Source of the DNA: Lachnospiraceae bacterium
Lineage (GTDB): Bacteria; Bacillota; Clostridia; Lachnospirales; Lachnospiraceae
Length of the DNA: 64,000 bases
Assembly (NCBI GenBank): GCA_910574865.1
Contig: CAJTDN010000006.1
Span: 62,001-126,000 of the forward strand
Reading direction: 5' to 3'
The position numbers were made by a program, and so were the translations under genes. Positions 55,155-64,000 of the stretch are shown one piece after another. The notes beneath the pieces are model-generated. The model saw only the letters and a list, made by a program, of their open reading frames with translations, was not told the DNA's origin and searched no databases. Each line of letters begins with the position of its first letter. Within the stretch, counting starts at the first letter, position 1.

Positions 55155-55562
55155 AGATTAGGGCACTTGGCGGATGCACAAGTGCGAGGTTTGTTCTTCC
55201 GACATTTTAGTAAACAGATAAGAAGAACAGAAAAATTTAGGAAGAACTAAAAAAAGAAATCGTATCACAAACAGAACTATGATGTATCGTAGGTTGCAGT
55301 TTAAGTGTACTTGGCCAGGGCTTTGGGACGGACACCGTCACGATTGCAGCAGTTGACGGGCGGCCGAAAACGGGCGTTGGCAGGGTGACATCCTTATACA
55401 ACCACGAAGCACATGCGGGCGGCGCGCGAGGGAAAGGATGGCGTATTTCGCCATCCGGCCTGCGAGGCGCGTTGTCAGACGATTGCCATAGAACGACACA
55501 TGTGAGTACCGATGAGTTAATCCCGGATTTTTTCGGAAAATATGATTAAGGAGGGAAGGACC
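55155..55562 (+). other. Long structured rpsL-rpsG intergenic region
   Basis: These 408 bp contain no gene. They hold GCACTTG..CACAAGTGC (about 55163-55183), a perfect hairpin GGATGGCG-TATTT-CGCCATCC (55436-55456) flanked by GCGCGCGAGG and GCGAGGCGCG that can pair around it, and the AAGGAGG RBS of rpsG. In enterobacteria the S12-S7 junction is the S7 autoregulatory site; a similar role here is a guess. Confidence 0.45.
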
Positions 55563-56033
55563 GTGCCACGTAAAGGACATACTCAAAAAAGAGATGTATT
55601 AGCAGATCCGATATACAACAACAAAGTCGTTACCAAGCTGATTAACAACATCATGTTGGACGGCAAGAAGGGCGTAGCGCAAAAGATTGTATACGGGGCG
55701 TTTGAAAGGGTTGAGGAAAAGGCCGGAAAGCCTGCCGTCGAAGTGTTCGAGGAAGCGATGAACAATATCATGCCGGTATTGGAAGTAAAGGCAAGACGTA
55801 TCGGCGGCGCGACGTACCAGGTGCCAATCGAGGTAAGGGCCGATAGGAGACAGGCGCTGGCACTGCGTTGGCTTACCATGTTCTCGCGCAAGCGGGGCGA
55901 GAAGACCATGCAGGAGAGGCTGGCCAATGAGATTCTCGACGCGTCGAACAACACGGGAGCGTCCGTGAAGAGAAAAGAAGACATGCACAAGATGGCAGAG
56001 GCCAACAAGGCGTTTGCACATTATAGATTTTAA
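55563..56033 (+). CDS. rpsG: 30S ribosomal protein S7
   Basis: A 156-residue protein with GTG start at 55563 behind AAGGAGG, giving the standard family length and N-terminus ([20 protein letters not shown]). It contains [20 protein letters not shown] and ends [13 protein letters not shown]. fusA follows after 12 bp. Confidence 0.97.
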   Translation: MPRKGHTQKRDVLADPIYNNKVVTKLINNIMLDGKKGVAQKIVYGAFERVEEKAGKPAVEVFEEAMNNIMPVLEVKARRIGGATYQVPIEVRADRRQALALRWLTMFSRKRGEKTMQERLANEILDASNNTGASVKRKEDMHKMAEANKAFAHYRF

Positions 56034-56045
56034 CAGGAGGCAACA

Positions 56046-58166
56046 ATGGCTGGAAGAGAGTACCCATTAGAAAGAACCAGGAACATCGGTATCATGGCTC
56101 ATATCGACGCGGGCAAGACCACGTTGACGGAACGTATTCTATATTATACCGGTGTAAATTATAAGATTGGTGATACTCACGAAGGCACTGCCACCATGGA
56201 CTGGATGGAGCAGGAGCAGGAGAGGGGTATCACGATTACTTCGGCTGCCACGACTTGTCACTGGACTTTGGAAGACCACACGAAGCCAAAGAAAGATGCC
56301 TTGGAACATCGTATCAACATCATTGACACGCCAGGGCACGTTGACTTCACCGTGGAAGTTGAGCGTTCGTTGCGCGTTTTGGACGGCGCCGTCGGCGTAT
56401 TTTGCGCGAAGGGCGGGGTCGAGCCGCAGTCGGAGAACGTATGGCGTCAGGCGGACACGTACAACGTGCCGAGAATGGCGTTCATCAACAAGATGGACAT
56501 TTTGGGAGCCGATTTCTACAACGCGGTGGAACAGATTAAGACCAGGCTTGGTAAAAATGCCATTTGCCTGCAGCTGCCGATTGGCAAGGAGGAAAACTTC
56601 AAGGGAATTATCGACTTGATGGAGATGGAGGCCTATATCTACAATGATGACAAGGGCGACGACATCTCGGTCGTTCCGATTCCGGAGGAAATGGTCGACG
56701 ACGCGGAATTGTACCACACCGAGCTGGTGGAGAAGATTTGCGAGTTGGACGACGACCTCATGATGGAATATTTGGAGGGCGAAGAGCCGTCCGTTGAGGA
56801 TTTGAAGAGAGTTTTGCGCAAGGGAACTTGTGAATGTACGGCGGTACCGGTTTGTTGTGGCAGCGCCTATAGGAACAAGGGCGTGCAGAAGTTGTTGGAC
56901 GCGGTTTTGGAATATATGCCGGCACCTACTGACATCCCGCCGATTCAGGGCGTGGACGAGGATGGAAACGAGGTCGTGAGGCATTCTTCCGATGACGAGC
57001 CGTTCTCGGCATTGGCGTTCAAAATCATGACGGATCCGTTCGTGGGCAAGCTTGCCTACTTCCGCGTATATTCCGGCACGATGAATTCCGGTTCCTACGT
57101 GCTGAACGCGACGAAGAACAAGAAGGAGCGTGTTGGCCGTATCCTGCAGATGCATGCCAACAAGAGGGCGGAGCTTGACAAGGTGTATTCGGGTGACATC
57201 GCGGCTGCCATCGGCTTCAAGTTCACGACGACGGGTGATACCATTTGTGCCGACCAGCATCCGGTAATCTTGGAATCCATGGAATTCCCGGAGCCGGTTA
57301 TTGAACTGGCCATCGAGCCGAAGACCAAGGCTTCCCAAGGAAAGCTTGGCGAGTCGTTGGCAAAGCTGGCAGAGGAAGACCCGACTTTCCGCGCGCATAC
57401 CAATCCGGAGACTGGCCAGACCATTATCGCCGGCATGGGCGAGTTGCATCTGGAGATTATCGTCGACAGGTTGTTGCGCGAGTTCAAGGTGGAAGCGAAC
57501 GTGGGCGCGCCGCAGGTTGCTTACAAGGAGTCCATCACCAAGCCGTCGGACATCGACAGCAAGTATGCGAAGCAGTCCGGTGGACGTGGACAGTATGGAC
57601 ATTGTAAGGTTCGTTTCGAACCCATGGACGTCAACGGGGAGGAAATTTACAAGTTCGATACCGAGGTTGTCGGCGGTTCAATTCCGAAGGAATATATCCC
57701 GGCGGTCGGCGAGGGTATCGAGGATGCCATGAAGTCCGGTATTTTAGGCGGGTTCCCGGTAGTTGGCGTTCACGCCACCGTATATGACGGTTCCTACCAT
57801 GAAGTCGACTCCAGTGAGATGGCGTTCCATATTGCGGGTTCGCTGGCGTTCAAGGATGCCATGAAGAAGGGCGAGCCGGTACTTTTGGAACCTATCATGA
57901 AGGTCGAAGTTACCATGCCGGAAGAATATATGGGCGACATCATTGGCGACATCAATTCTCGCCGCGGCCGCATCGAGGGCATGGATGACCTGGGCGGTGG
58001 CAAGATTGTGCGTGGATACGTGCCGTTGTCCGAGATGTTCGGATATTCCACGGATCTTCGTTCGAGGACGCAGGGACGTGGTAATTACTCGATGTTCTTC
58101 GAGAAGTACGAACCGGTTCCGAAGTCCGTACAAGAGAAAGTGCTATCGAACAAGGGCGACAAATAA
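56046..58166 (+). CDS. fusA: Elongation factor G
   Basis: A 706-residue protein behind AGGAGG. The G domain has [18 protein letters not shown] (P-loop), the switch I region [20 protein letters not shown] and NKMD. Domains II-V follow ([53 protein letters not shown]). It is about 14 residues longer than the usual 692, with a small insertion around [20 protein letters not shown] in the switch region, known in clostridial EF-G proteins. Confidence 0.97.
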   Translation: MAGREYPLERTRNIGIMAHIDAGKTTLTERILYYTGVNYKIGDTHEGTATMDWMEQEQERGITITSAATTCHWTLEDHTKPKKDALEHRINIIDTPGHVDFTVEVERSLRVLDGAVGVFCAKGGVEPQSENVWRQADTYNVPRMAFINKMDILGADFYNAVEQIKTRLGKNAICLQLPIGKEENFKGIIDLMEMEAYIYNDDKGDDISVVPIPEEMVDDAELYHTELVEKICELDDDLMMEYLEGEEPSVEDLKRVLRKGTCECTAVPVCCGSAYRNKGVQKLLDAVLEYMPAPTDIPPIQGVDEDGNEVVRHSSDDEPFSALAFKIMTDPFVGKLAYFRVYSGTMNSGSYVLNATKNKKERVGRILQMHANKRAELDKVYSGDIAAAIGFKFTTTGDTICADQHPVILESMEFPEPVIELAIEPKTKASQGKLGESLAKLAEEDPTFRAHTNPETGQTIIAGMGELHLEIIVDRLLREFKVEANVGAPQVAYKESITKPSDIDSKYAKQSGGRGQYGHCKVRFEPMDVNGEEIYKFDTEVVGGSIPKEYIPAVGEGIEDAMKSGILGGFPVVGVHATVYDGSYHEVDSSEMAFHIAGSLAFKDAMKKGEPVLLEPIMKVEVTMPEEYMGDIIGDINSRRGRIEGMDDLGGGKIVRGYVPLSEMFGYSTDLRSRTQGRGNYSMFFEKYEPVPKSVQEKVLSNKGDK

Positions 58167-58185
58167 GCCGGGTCACTAACGGAAA

Positions 58186-58206
58186 TCACGGCCGGTTAGG
58201 CCGTGA
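58186..58206. repeat. 21-bp palindromic element (orientation 2)
   Basis: TCACGGCC-GGTTA-GGCCGTGA, the exact reverse complement of 31631-31651. It lies just past the fusA stop, with no T-run behind it. Confidence 0.6.
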
Positions 58207-58252
58207 ATTGTAATCAGAATTTATATTTTAGTGAAATATAATCAAAAAAGGC

Positions 58253-58281
58253 TTGAAAAACGGCTGACTTTGAAATATAAT
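58253..58281 (+). promoter_or_regulatory. Promoter for tuf
   Basis: TTGAAA (58253-58258), a 17-bp spacer and TATAAT (58276-58281). The -10 box lies in a 13-bp direct repeat, TGAAATATAATCA, which also occurs at 58232-58244. Confidence 0.65.
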
Positions 58282-58368
58282 CAGAGTTAGCCGAGCAAAA
58301 ATTTAGAAACAAACTAGGAACAAATCAAAAATGCCGAAAGGCGACGTAAATTAAGGAGGATATTCACA

Positions 58369-59562
58369 ATGGCTAAAGCTAAATTTGAAAGAACAAAACC
58401 GCATGCTAACATTGGTACCATTGGCCACGTTGACCATGGTAAGACGACTCTGACGGCAGCTATCACGAAGGTACTGTCCAAGAGGGTGGCGGGTAACGCC
58501 GAAGTCGCGTTTGACAACATCGACAAGGCTCCAGAAGAGAGGGAGCGTGGAATCACGATTTCCACCGCGCACGTCGAGTACGAGACGGAGAAGCGTCACT
58601 ACGCACACGTTGACTGCCCGGGGCATGCCGATTACGTTAAGAACATGATTACCGGTGCGGCCCAGATGGATGGCGCGATTTTGGTCGTAGCCGCTACCGA
58701 CGGCGTTATGGCCCAGACGAAGGAACACATTCTTCTGTCCCGTCAGGTAGGCGTTCCGTACATCGTCGTATTCATGAACAAGTGCGACATGGTTGATGAC
58801 GAGGAATTGCTTGAGTTGGTCGAGATGGAAATTCGTGAATTGCTCGACGAGTACGAATTCCCGGGAGACGACACCCCGATTATCCAGGGTTCCGCTTTGA
58901 AGGCTCTGGAAGAGCCGGAGAGCGAGTGGGGCGACAAGGTCATGGAATTGATGGCGGCAGTGGACGACTGGGTTCCGGATCCGCAGCGTGACAAGGACAA
59001 ACCGTTCTTGATGCCGGTGGAGGACGTCTTCTCCATTACCGGACGTGGTACGGTTGCCACCGGCCGTGTGGAGCGTGGTACGCTTCATGTATCTGACGAA
59101 GTGGAAATCATCGGTATCCATGAGGACATCAGGAAGACCGTCGTAACCGGTATCGAGATGTTCCGCAAGCTGCTTGACGAGGCCCAGGCCGGTGATAACA
59201 TCGGTGCTTTGCTTCGTGGTGTTCAGAGAACTGAAATCGAAAGAGGACAGGTTCTGATTAAACCAGGCACCGTGAAGTGCCACAAGAAGTTTACCTGCCA
59301 GGTATACGTATTGAAGAAAGAGGAAGGCGGACGCCATACTCCGTTCTTCAACAACTATAGGCCGCAGTTCTATTTCAGGACGACGGACGTGACTGGTGTC
59401 TGCGAACTTCCGAGCGGCGTGGAGATGTGCATGCCTGGTGATAACGTGGAGATGACCGTGGAACTGATTCACCCGGTAGCCATGGAAGAGGGTCTTGGAT
59501 TCGCTATCCGTGAGGGTGGCCGTACGGTAGGATCCGGCAAGGTTGTCAAGATTATCGAGTAA
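58369..59562 (+). CDS. tuf: Elongation factor Tu
   Basis: A 397-residue protein behind AAGGAGG. GTPase motifs are [59 protein letters not shown] and the later GSALKAL. Domains 2 and 3 follow with [15 protein letters not shown] and the ending [14 protein letters not shown]. It delivers aminoacyl-tRNA to the ribosome. It is the last gene of the str operon and has its own promoter and a strong terminator. Confidence 0.98.
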   Translation: MAKAKFERTKPHANIGTIGHVDHGKTTLTAAITKVLSKRVAGNAEVAFDNIDKAPEERERGITISTAHVEYETEKRHYAHVDCPGHADYVKNMITGAAQMDGAILVVAATDGVMAQTKEHILLSRQVGVPYIVVFMNKCDMVDDEELLELVEMEIRELLDEYEFPGDDTPIIQGSALKALEEPESEWGDKVMELMAAVDDWVPDPQRDKDKPFLMPVEDVFSITGRGTVATGRVERGTLHVSDEVEIIGIHEDIRKTVVTGIEMFRKLLDEAQAGDNIGALLRGVQRTEIERGQVLIKPGTVKCHKKFTCQVYVLKKEEGGRHTPFFNNYRPQFYFRTTDVTGVCELPSGVEMCMPGDNVEMTVELIHPVAMEEGLGFAIREGGRTVGSGKVVKIIE

Positions 59563-59585
59563 TTTATACAAGGCTAGAATTTATG

Positions 59586-59617
59586 GGGGGTTCCGAGATT
59601 TCGGGAACCCCCTTTTT
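59586..59617 (+). terminator. Intrinsic terminator after tuf
   Basis: GGGGGTTCCGA and TCGGGAACCCCC form a GC-rich stem (one bulge) followed by TTTTT. Confidence 0.92.
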
Positions 59618-59638
59618 AAAACTTGAACAAGGCAGTTA

Positions 59639-59704
59639 ATTAGCGTCGGTGTACAGATGGCAACACGCCTTAACCCGTGTTGCCATCTGTACACCGACGC
59701 TAAT
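59639..59704. repeat. Perfect 29-bp-arm palindrome (GCGTCGGTGTACAGA family)
   Basis: The left arm is 59639-59667 and the right arm 59676-59704, with loop CCTTAACC. The arms start ATTAGCGTCGGTGTACAGAT. Half copies of the same sequence lie at 2432-2454 and 11077-11099. The stem is far longer than a normal terminator and has no T-run, and the tuf terminator is already upstream. It sits exactly at the border between the str operon and the mobile remnant region. Confidence 0.85.
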
Positions 59705-59859
59705 GATGGGTTAGAGCCTGGGTGAATTTCACGGGGCGGGTAATCCCCCATTGAAATTAATTTGAATTATTGAGGTTTATATATATCAGCCAAATTCCAT
59801 TAGAGAACATATCAGAGAAACACCCCCATACCCGAAGATACAAGAGTATTATCAATCTG

Positions 59860-60122
59860 TTAAGGGCAGAGATATTTTTTCATCTGCGCACTTATCTTTT
59901 CCTTTGCGATAGAAATGGATTTACCCACTGAAGAAGCAGTACAATGCTCCATTGCAGCAGGTTACGGTTTCTGCGTTCCATATGCCGAAACTCAATAAAG
60001 AATTGTTCAGACGCCTCTAATTCGTGATAGCCGCCTTGCCCGTCCTTAAAGCTGATAAAGTACCTTGTGCCGTTTTCCGCCGTTTCTTCCCGAAGCGTAT
60101 ATGTCTTAACTCGGTATGCCAT
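59860..60122 (-). pseudogene. Sigma-70-like factor relic of an integrative element
   Basis: Behind GCAGGAGG the minus strand encodes MAYRVKTYTLREETAENGTR then YFISFKDGQGGYHELEASEQ and FIEFRHMERRNRNL, the start of sigma-70-like regulators common on clostridial conjugative elements. Directly after it, one frame over, comes EHCTASSVGKSISIAKEKIS AQMKKYL, which corresponds to the C-terminal region-4 helix. About 90 central residues are deleted and the frame is shifted. Confidence 0.65.
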
Positions 60123-60496
60123 TATGTCTTTCCTCCTGCGAAAAAATAGGGCGTGAGGTTTTGACCTCTCACCCCGTAGCCCGCAGTAGAATGTATTTTT
60201 GTTCCCTTACCGCTTAAAGGCATTCAGCTTTTTCCGCAGGTGTCCCATCCTTGCGTAGACAGCCCCCGTTGTCAGCCACGGCAGAAACCGCCTTACGGCG
60301 CATTTCTGCAAAAAGCGACAAAAGAAAAACCGCAAAGGCTGTCATACCTTTGATATGCTCCCCTTAAGGTAGACAGATGAAATAATAAAACTGTCACTAT
60401 AAGGAGGAGCATATTTTATGAGATGAACAAAATTGCATTATCAGTTGACTTTATTGCAAAGACGATTTATAGTGTCATCTACCAAGGAAAAAGGGA
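60123..60496. other. Non-coding remnant of integrative element
   Basis: No intact gene is present. A 29-codon minus-strand frame (60214-60303, MRRKAVSAVADNGGCLRKDG) and a 25-codon plus-strand frame (60423-60500, MNKIALSVDFIAKTIYSVIY, behind AAGGAGG) look like gene ends or starts left over from the element. Confidence 0.35.
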
Positions 60497-60527
60497 TTGA
60501 CTCTCATATTATGTGAGGGTTTACACT
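60497..60527 (+). promoter_or_regulatory. MerR-type promoter with 19-bp spacer
   Basis: TTGACT (60497-60502), a 19-bp spacer and TACACT (60522-60527). The spacer contains a dyad (CTCTCATAT / ATGTGAGGG), the classic layout of promoters twisted open by MerR regulators. It precedes the MerR N-terminal sequence by 21 bp and would serve autoregulation. Confidence 0.65.
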
Positions 60528-60548
60528 TAAAGTCAGGAGGTGGTTTCT

Positions 60549-61826
60549 TTGCTGAAAATAGGAGAAATTTCAGTCTTGTCACAAATCAGTATCCATATGC
60601 TCCGGCACTATGATGAGATTGGTTTGCTGATTCCTGAGCATGTGGATGATTTCACGGGACATTCCTTTTCTGGCGACGGGGAGCTGATGCTCTCCATCCT
60701 TGCGTCCTTTGCGCAGGAGGAAGTGCGGTCGCCTTCGGAGAATTCCAAGTGGGGCATTCGCAAATCCTACCAGAACGGGACCGATGGTGTGAGGAACAAG
60801 AAAGTCCTCGGCTACCGCTACGATGGAGAGAAGTATGTGGTAAAAGAGGACGAGGCAGAGGTTGTGAGATTTATCTTTGCACAGACTGCCGCAGGAGTGG
60901 CGTCGTCGGATATCCTTGCAGAGCTGAAAAAGCGAGGGGCAAAGTCCTGGCGGGGGTATGACTTCACTTACAGCCATCTGAACACCATTTTGAAAAACGA
61001 GATTTATATCGGTGACAAGCGGCTGCAGAAATGCTATGTGGCAGACCCCATCAAGCATAACAAAGTGAAGAACAAGGGAGAGGTTCCGCAGTATTATGTG
61101 GAGGGCAACCACGAAGCCATCATACCGCCCGTTGTTTTCGACAATGTATAGGTGCTGATGCAGTCACGGGGCAAAGGCAGCAACCGGAATAGCTGCGTGA
61201 GCGTTTTTTCCAGTAAGATACGGTGCGGGGACTGCGGGAACTGGTACGGCTCCAAGGTCTGGCATTCCAACGACAAATACCGCAAGGTGGTCTGGCAGTG
61301 CAACCATAAATTTGACGGTGGGGAGAAATGCACCACGCCGCATTTGGATGAGGAAACCATCAAGCAGCTTTTCATAAAAGCGTTGAATACCATAGGGAAA
61401 GAGAAAGACCTTATCATCGCAGGTTTTGGGGAAGTCAAAGACGCGGCATTTGAAACCGGGGAACTTGAGGCGGAGGCAAGGCAGCTTAACGGAGAGATGA
61501 ACGTGGCGGCGGAACTGATACAGAAATGTATCGGTGAGAATGCCCGCATTGCACAGAAACAAGGCGAATACGCCAAACGGTATGATGCCCTGGTGGAGCA
61601 GTTTGAAACGGCGAAAGCACGGCTGGAGGAAGTGCAGGCGGCCATCACGGAGAAACAGGCGCAGCGGAAAATGATGGAGAACTTCATGGAGGTGCTGCGG
61701 GGTCTACCGGAGCAGGTGGATTACTTTGACGAGGCAGCCTGGTATGCCATGGTGGATTTCATGACGGTCTACGGCAAGGACGATGTGCGGTTTACCTTTA
61801 AAAACGGGATGGAGATTAAAGCGTAA
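60549..61826 (+). pseudogene. MerR DNA-binding domain fused to large serine recombinase, amber-interrupted
   Basis: Starting at TTG 60549, 8 bases after AGGAGG, residues 1-37 are a MerR helix-turn-helix (LKIGEISVLSQISIHMLRHY DEIGLLIPEHVD). At DDFTG the frame passes into a large serine recombinase: SFSGDGELMLSILASFAQEE, SENSKWGIRKSYQNG, GYRYDGEKYVVKEDEAEVVR, the zinc ribbon IRCGDCGNWYGSKVW...WQCNHKF and a coiled-coil C-terminus. The catalytic N-terminal domain with the serine is missing. A TAG (61149-61151, probably from CAG) interrupts the frame between FDNV and VLMQSRGKG, and reading resumes in the same frame to 61826. Confidence 0.8.
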
Positions 61827-61827
61827 T

Positions 61828-61926
61828 GGGGCTGTCGGATAATGCGGCAAGCCCATAATATATTGCCGTGAACCTCGATGTATCACGGCATATATTGTAG
61901 GTGCACGGTCATTTCCCGACAGCCCC
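61828..61926. mobile_element. 99-bp MITE-like element with 17-bp terminal inverted repeats
   Basis: The ends are GGGGCTGTCGGATAATG and CATTTCCCGACAGCCCC (15 of 17 positions complementary). Inside, TTGCCGTGA and TCACGGCA form a second hairpin with AT-rich extensions. It begins 2 bp after the recombinase stop. A diverged half copy is at 6739-6782. It encodes nothing and would depend on a transposase elsewhere. Confidence 0.75.
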
Positions 61927-61946
61927 ATTTAAACCCAAACTGGAAG

Positions 61947-62477
61947 TTATCTTTTTATATAGATTAAATCCGTCATACCATTATACGATTGTGTTTTGAG
62001 CAGCTTTAACTTAATTTCATGGTCAGCTTTTTCGAAAAGCCGAATGCCCGAACCCAAAATCGTCGGAATCACAGTAATATAATAACAATCAATGACATCC
62101 TTTTTTACTAACTGCTGGATTAGGTTTGCACCACCACATATCCAAATACCTTTTCCATTTTCTTCTCGTAGTTTTTTTATCAGCTCAACGGGACATTCAT
62201 TGGTAAAATGAATTTTATCAGAAGATATTTTGGGGTTGTGTGTTACAACATAGGTTGTAAAATCATGATAGACCCATTCATTCGGTGAAAGTTCAGTGAC
62301 AATTTGATGATAGGTGTTCCAGCCCATTATTACAGTATCAATATCATTCACAAATTTCGAATATGAGTCAATGTTATCATCATCGTTGCCCTGTCCGGCC
62401 AGCCAACTCACGCTGCCTTTACTGTCTGCAATATATCCGTCAAGGCTCATCGCTATAAACAGACTAACTTTTTTCAT
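61947..62477 (-). CDS. Dihydrofolate reductase-family protein (RibD C-terminal type)
   Basis: A 176-residue protein behind AAAGGAG, beginning MKKVSLFIAMSLDGYIADSK. It has the DHFR/RibD-fold blocks DIDTVIMGWNTYHQIV, NGKGIWICGGANLIQQLVKK and IPTILGSGIRLFEKAD. Such YwjB/YyaP-like proteins bind NADPH; their physiological substrate is unknown, and they are frequent cargo on mobile elements. The gene is AT-rich compared with the host genes and lies between two broken recombinases. Confidence 0.9.
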   Translation of the reverse strand: MKKVSLFIAMSLDGYIADSKGSVSWLAGQGNDDDNIDSYSKFVNDIDTVIMGWNTYHQIVTELSPNEWVYHDFTTYVVTHNPKISSDKIHFTNECPVELIKKLREENGKGIWICGGANLIQQLVKKDVIDCYYITVIPTILGSGIRLFEKADHEIKLKLLKTQSYNGMTDLIYIKR

Positions 62478-62507
62478 AAGTTCTCCTTTCGACTCATAAA
62501 ATGAATT

Positions 62508-62960
62508 TTATCTATGGATATACATTCTTGTCATATCAGGCTCATTATCCCCTTGAACCATACACAAAAATTCCCAGCCATATCTTTCGTAAAAACTTGT
62601 ATGGTCTGTAATCAAATAAATAGGAGTAATTCCTTTGGACTTCATATCCTTCACAACAATATCAAGTAATTGTCCCGCAATTCCTTGACAACGATATTCC
62701 TTTTCTGTATATACCGCACATACATTTGGCGCAAGGTCTTTCCTGTCATGAAAATCATTTTCAATTACACCAAGACCGCCTGCAATGCGCCCGCTGTCTA
62801 AACAAAGATACCAACCATATTCTGTTTCATTATTGATATAGGCTTTCATACATTCAAGATAAGCTTCTTGTGGTACTCCCCATTTATCATGAAACCATGC
62901 CGCTGCGGCTTCTTTTAATTCGGGTTTTTGTCTTAAAGTAACATAAGTATATTCTTTCAT
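62508..62960 (-). CDS. GNAT-family N-acetyltransferase (mobile cargo)
   Basis: With the start at ATG 62960 (MKEYTYVTLRQKPELKEAAA) the protein has 150 residues. The acetyl-CoA loop is YRCQGIAGQLLDIVVKDMKS, followed by the C-terminal TPIYLITDHTSFYERYGWEF. The upstream RBS is GGTGA. Codon use is AT-rich like the neighbouring DHFR-like gene, 30 bp downstream, so the two probably arrived together. The substrate is unknown; a drug-modifying role is possible but not shown. Confidence 0.82.
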   Translation of the reverse strand: MKEYTYVTLRQKPELKEAAAAWFHDKWGVPQEAYLECMKAYINNETEYGWYLCLDSGRIAGGLGVIENDFHDRKDLAPNVCAVYTEKEYRCQGIAGQLLDIVVKDMKSKGITPIYLITDHTSFYERYGWEFLCMVQGDNEPDMTRMYIHR

Positions 62961-63177
62961 ATTTTTCACCATACCATTCCAAGGCATAAACGAGTTGTGA
63001 AATTTTTGTCAAGTTCTTTCACTCTTACCTTTACAACTTCCAGTTTTGTTAAAACATGATACCATAAAATAAAGGATAAATCTATTGAATTTTGGCTTGT
63101 TTTTCCATTTGAACCCCCTTTGGAGGCAAAATAAAAAAGTGTATGGAAAATAAAATTGTATCAAAATGGGCTATTAG

Positions 63178-64000
63178 ATAGACGATGGAGTGAGCGGCAT
63201 GACCTTCGACCGGGACGGCTTCAAGGCCATGATTGGCGAGGTGGAGGCCGGGAACGTGGTAACGATCATCGTCAAGGACATGAGCCGACTGGGAAGGAAT
63301 TATGTGCAGATGGGAATGTTGCGGGAACAGCTACGCAGGGCGAATGTAAGGCTGATTGCAGTCAACGAGGGCGTTGACATAGGTTCGGGCTTTGATGATG
63401 ATTTCCTTCCGTATACCGACGCTATGCAAGGACATCAGCAAGAAAATCAAGTCCACCTTTAAGGCAAAAGGCGAAAGCGGAAAGCACGTTGCGAGCAGTC
63501 CGCCATACGGTTATCTGAAAGACGGCGAAGATAAAAACCAATGGGTGATTGATGAAGTGGCAGCGCCCATTGTCAGACGGATATTTCGAATGACTTTGGA
63601 GGGTTACGGTCCGTATCAGATTGCGACACGGTTATCAGCCGAACATATCCCGATTCCTGCCTACCCATGAGCCGATTATCGACCAAGAAACCTTTGACAA
63701 CGTACAGCGTATCAGAGGACGGGTAAAGCGTTATCCCGATGGTTGGGGCGAAGCGCACCCACTCATAGGACTGATGTACTGCGCTGGTTGCGGCGGTAAG
63801 ATGTATGTCCATAGGGTAAACAACGGAAAGCGTGTTCCCATGTATGTGTGCGGTAATTATGCGAAACAGCCAGTATGAGGGCGAGCAGGAACAGTTATAG
63901 GGCGAATTGGACGGTTACAAAACGGAATAGGCACAGTATGAAAATGACCGCAAATCTGCCGCACGTTTCCTCAAATTGGTTGAGAGATACAGCAATGCGG
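63178..64000 (+). pseudogene. Degraded large serine recombinase (continues past window)
   Basis: The sequence starts at IDDGVSGMTFDRDGFKAMIG, so the first 40-45 residues including the catalytic serine are missing. VVTIIVKDMSRLGRNYVQMG and RLIAVNEGVDIGSGFDDDF follow. A frameshift with a small deletion near 63405 leads to CKDISKKIKSTFKAKGESGK and PPYGYLKDGEDKNQWVIDE. A further shift near 63660 leads to HEPIIDQETFDNVQRIRGRV and the zinc-ribbon MYCAGCGGKMYVHRV. Stops at about 63876 and later interrupt the coiled-coil part. It cannot be functional. Confidence 0.85.

Noticed and set aside
58351-59571. 406-codon open frame antisense to tuf, and similar long antisense frames over fusA and rpoC
   Set aside because: They arise from biased codon use in highly conserved plus-strand genes and have no independent signals.
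1-64000. CRISPR arrays, tRNA and rRNA genes
   Set aside because: Scanning by eye found no regularly spaced identical repeats with unique spacers and no cloverleaf with a TTCGA-type arm. A dedicated search program could not be run, so short or divergent examples may have been missed.

Overview
The window is chromosomal DNA of a moderately GC-rich anaerobic Firmicute, most likely a member of the Lachnospiraceae. The evidence is the gene set: plant-polysaccharide hydrolases, a radical-SAM maturase for [FeFe]-hydrogenase, a K+-dependent membrane pyrophosphatase, archaeal/eukaryote-type ProS, SpoVG, a DnaD/DnaI pair, AGGAGG ribosome binding sites, and many DUF4143 ATPase and toxin-antitoxin relics. 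Codon use favours ACG, GAC, GAG and GTG in most genes. The last 4 kb differs and looks transferred.

Layout. 1-9 kb is a carbohydrate-use and regulation block: an edge-truncated GH78 alpha-L-rhamnosidase, an AraC regulator coupled to a PAP2 phosphatase, a TetR regulator, an intracellular GH43 enzyme, and a GH5-CBM2 lipoprotein cellulase. Two dense palindromic repeats follow. 9-12.4 kb has an ABC exporter, a broken TetR gene and hydE. 12.4-17.6 kb is a mixed region of small enzymes (methyltransferase, two acetyltransferases, racemase, aldo-keto reductase) interspersed with gene relics. 17.7-22.6 kb is a complete Bce-type resistance module (response regulator, kinase, ABC ATPase, permease) with a matching BceR box. 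22.7-24.4 kb is a gene graveyard: an antitoxin with a broken RelE/ParE toxin, a truncated LytTR-type regulator joined to a GH3 fragment, and a 33-bp tandem repeat. 24.5-29.3 kb has a DUF4143 ATPase, rarA, a YbaK-like editing protein and a two-gene HipA-like kinase module.

29.3-41.2 kb is the rpmG-secE-nusG-rplKAJL-rpoBC cluster. It carries two L1-stalk-like leader hairpins, an L10 leader with attenuator, and good sigma-A promoters. 41.3-49.9 kb holds hppA (+), then prs, and on the minus strand dnaI, dnaD and murC, followed by spoVG (+) and an RluA-type pseudouridine synthase (-). 50-54.4 kb holds the XpaC-TelA pair and proS. 54.6-59.6 kb is the str operon rpsL-rpsG-fusA-tuf.

After the tuf terminator comes a perfect 29-bp-arm palindrome and then the remains of an integrative element: a deleted sigma factor gene, a MerR-recombinase fusion with an amber codon, a 99-bp inverted-repeat element, two AT-rich cargo genes (DHFR-like, GNAT) and a second, heavily mutated serine recombinase running off the window end.

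No tRNA, rRNA or CRISPR array was seen. The observations I rate highest are the HipA-like kinase with its unassigned partner, several families of dispersed palindromic repeats whose arms vary but remain self-complementary, L1-stalk mimics in front of both rplK and rplA, and the mosaic of fused and decayed mobile genes.
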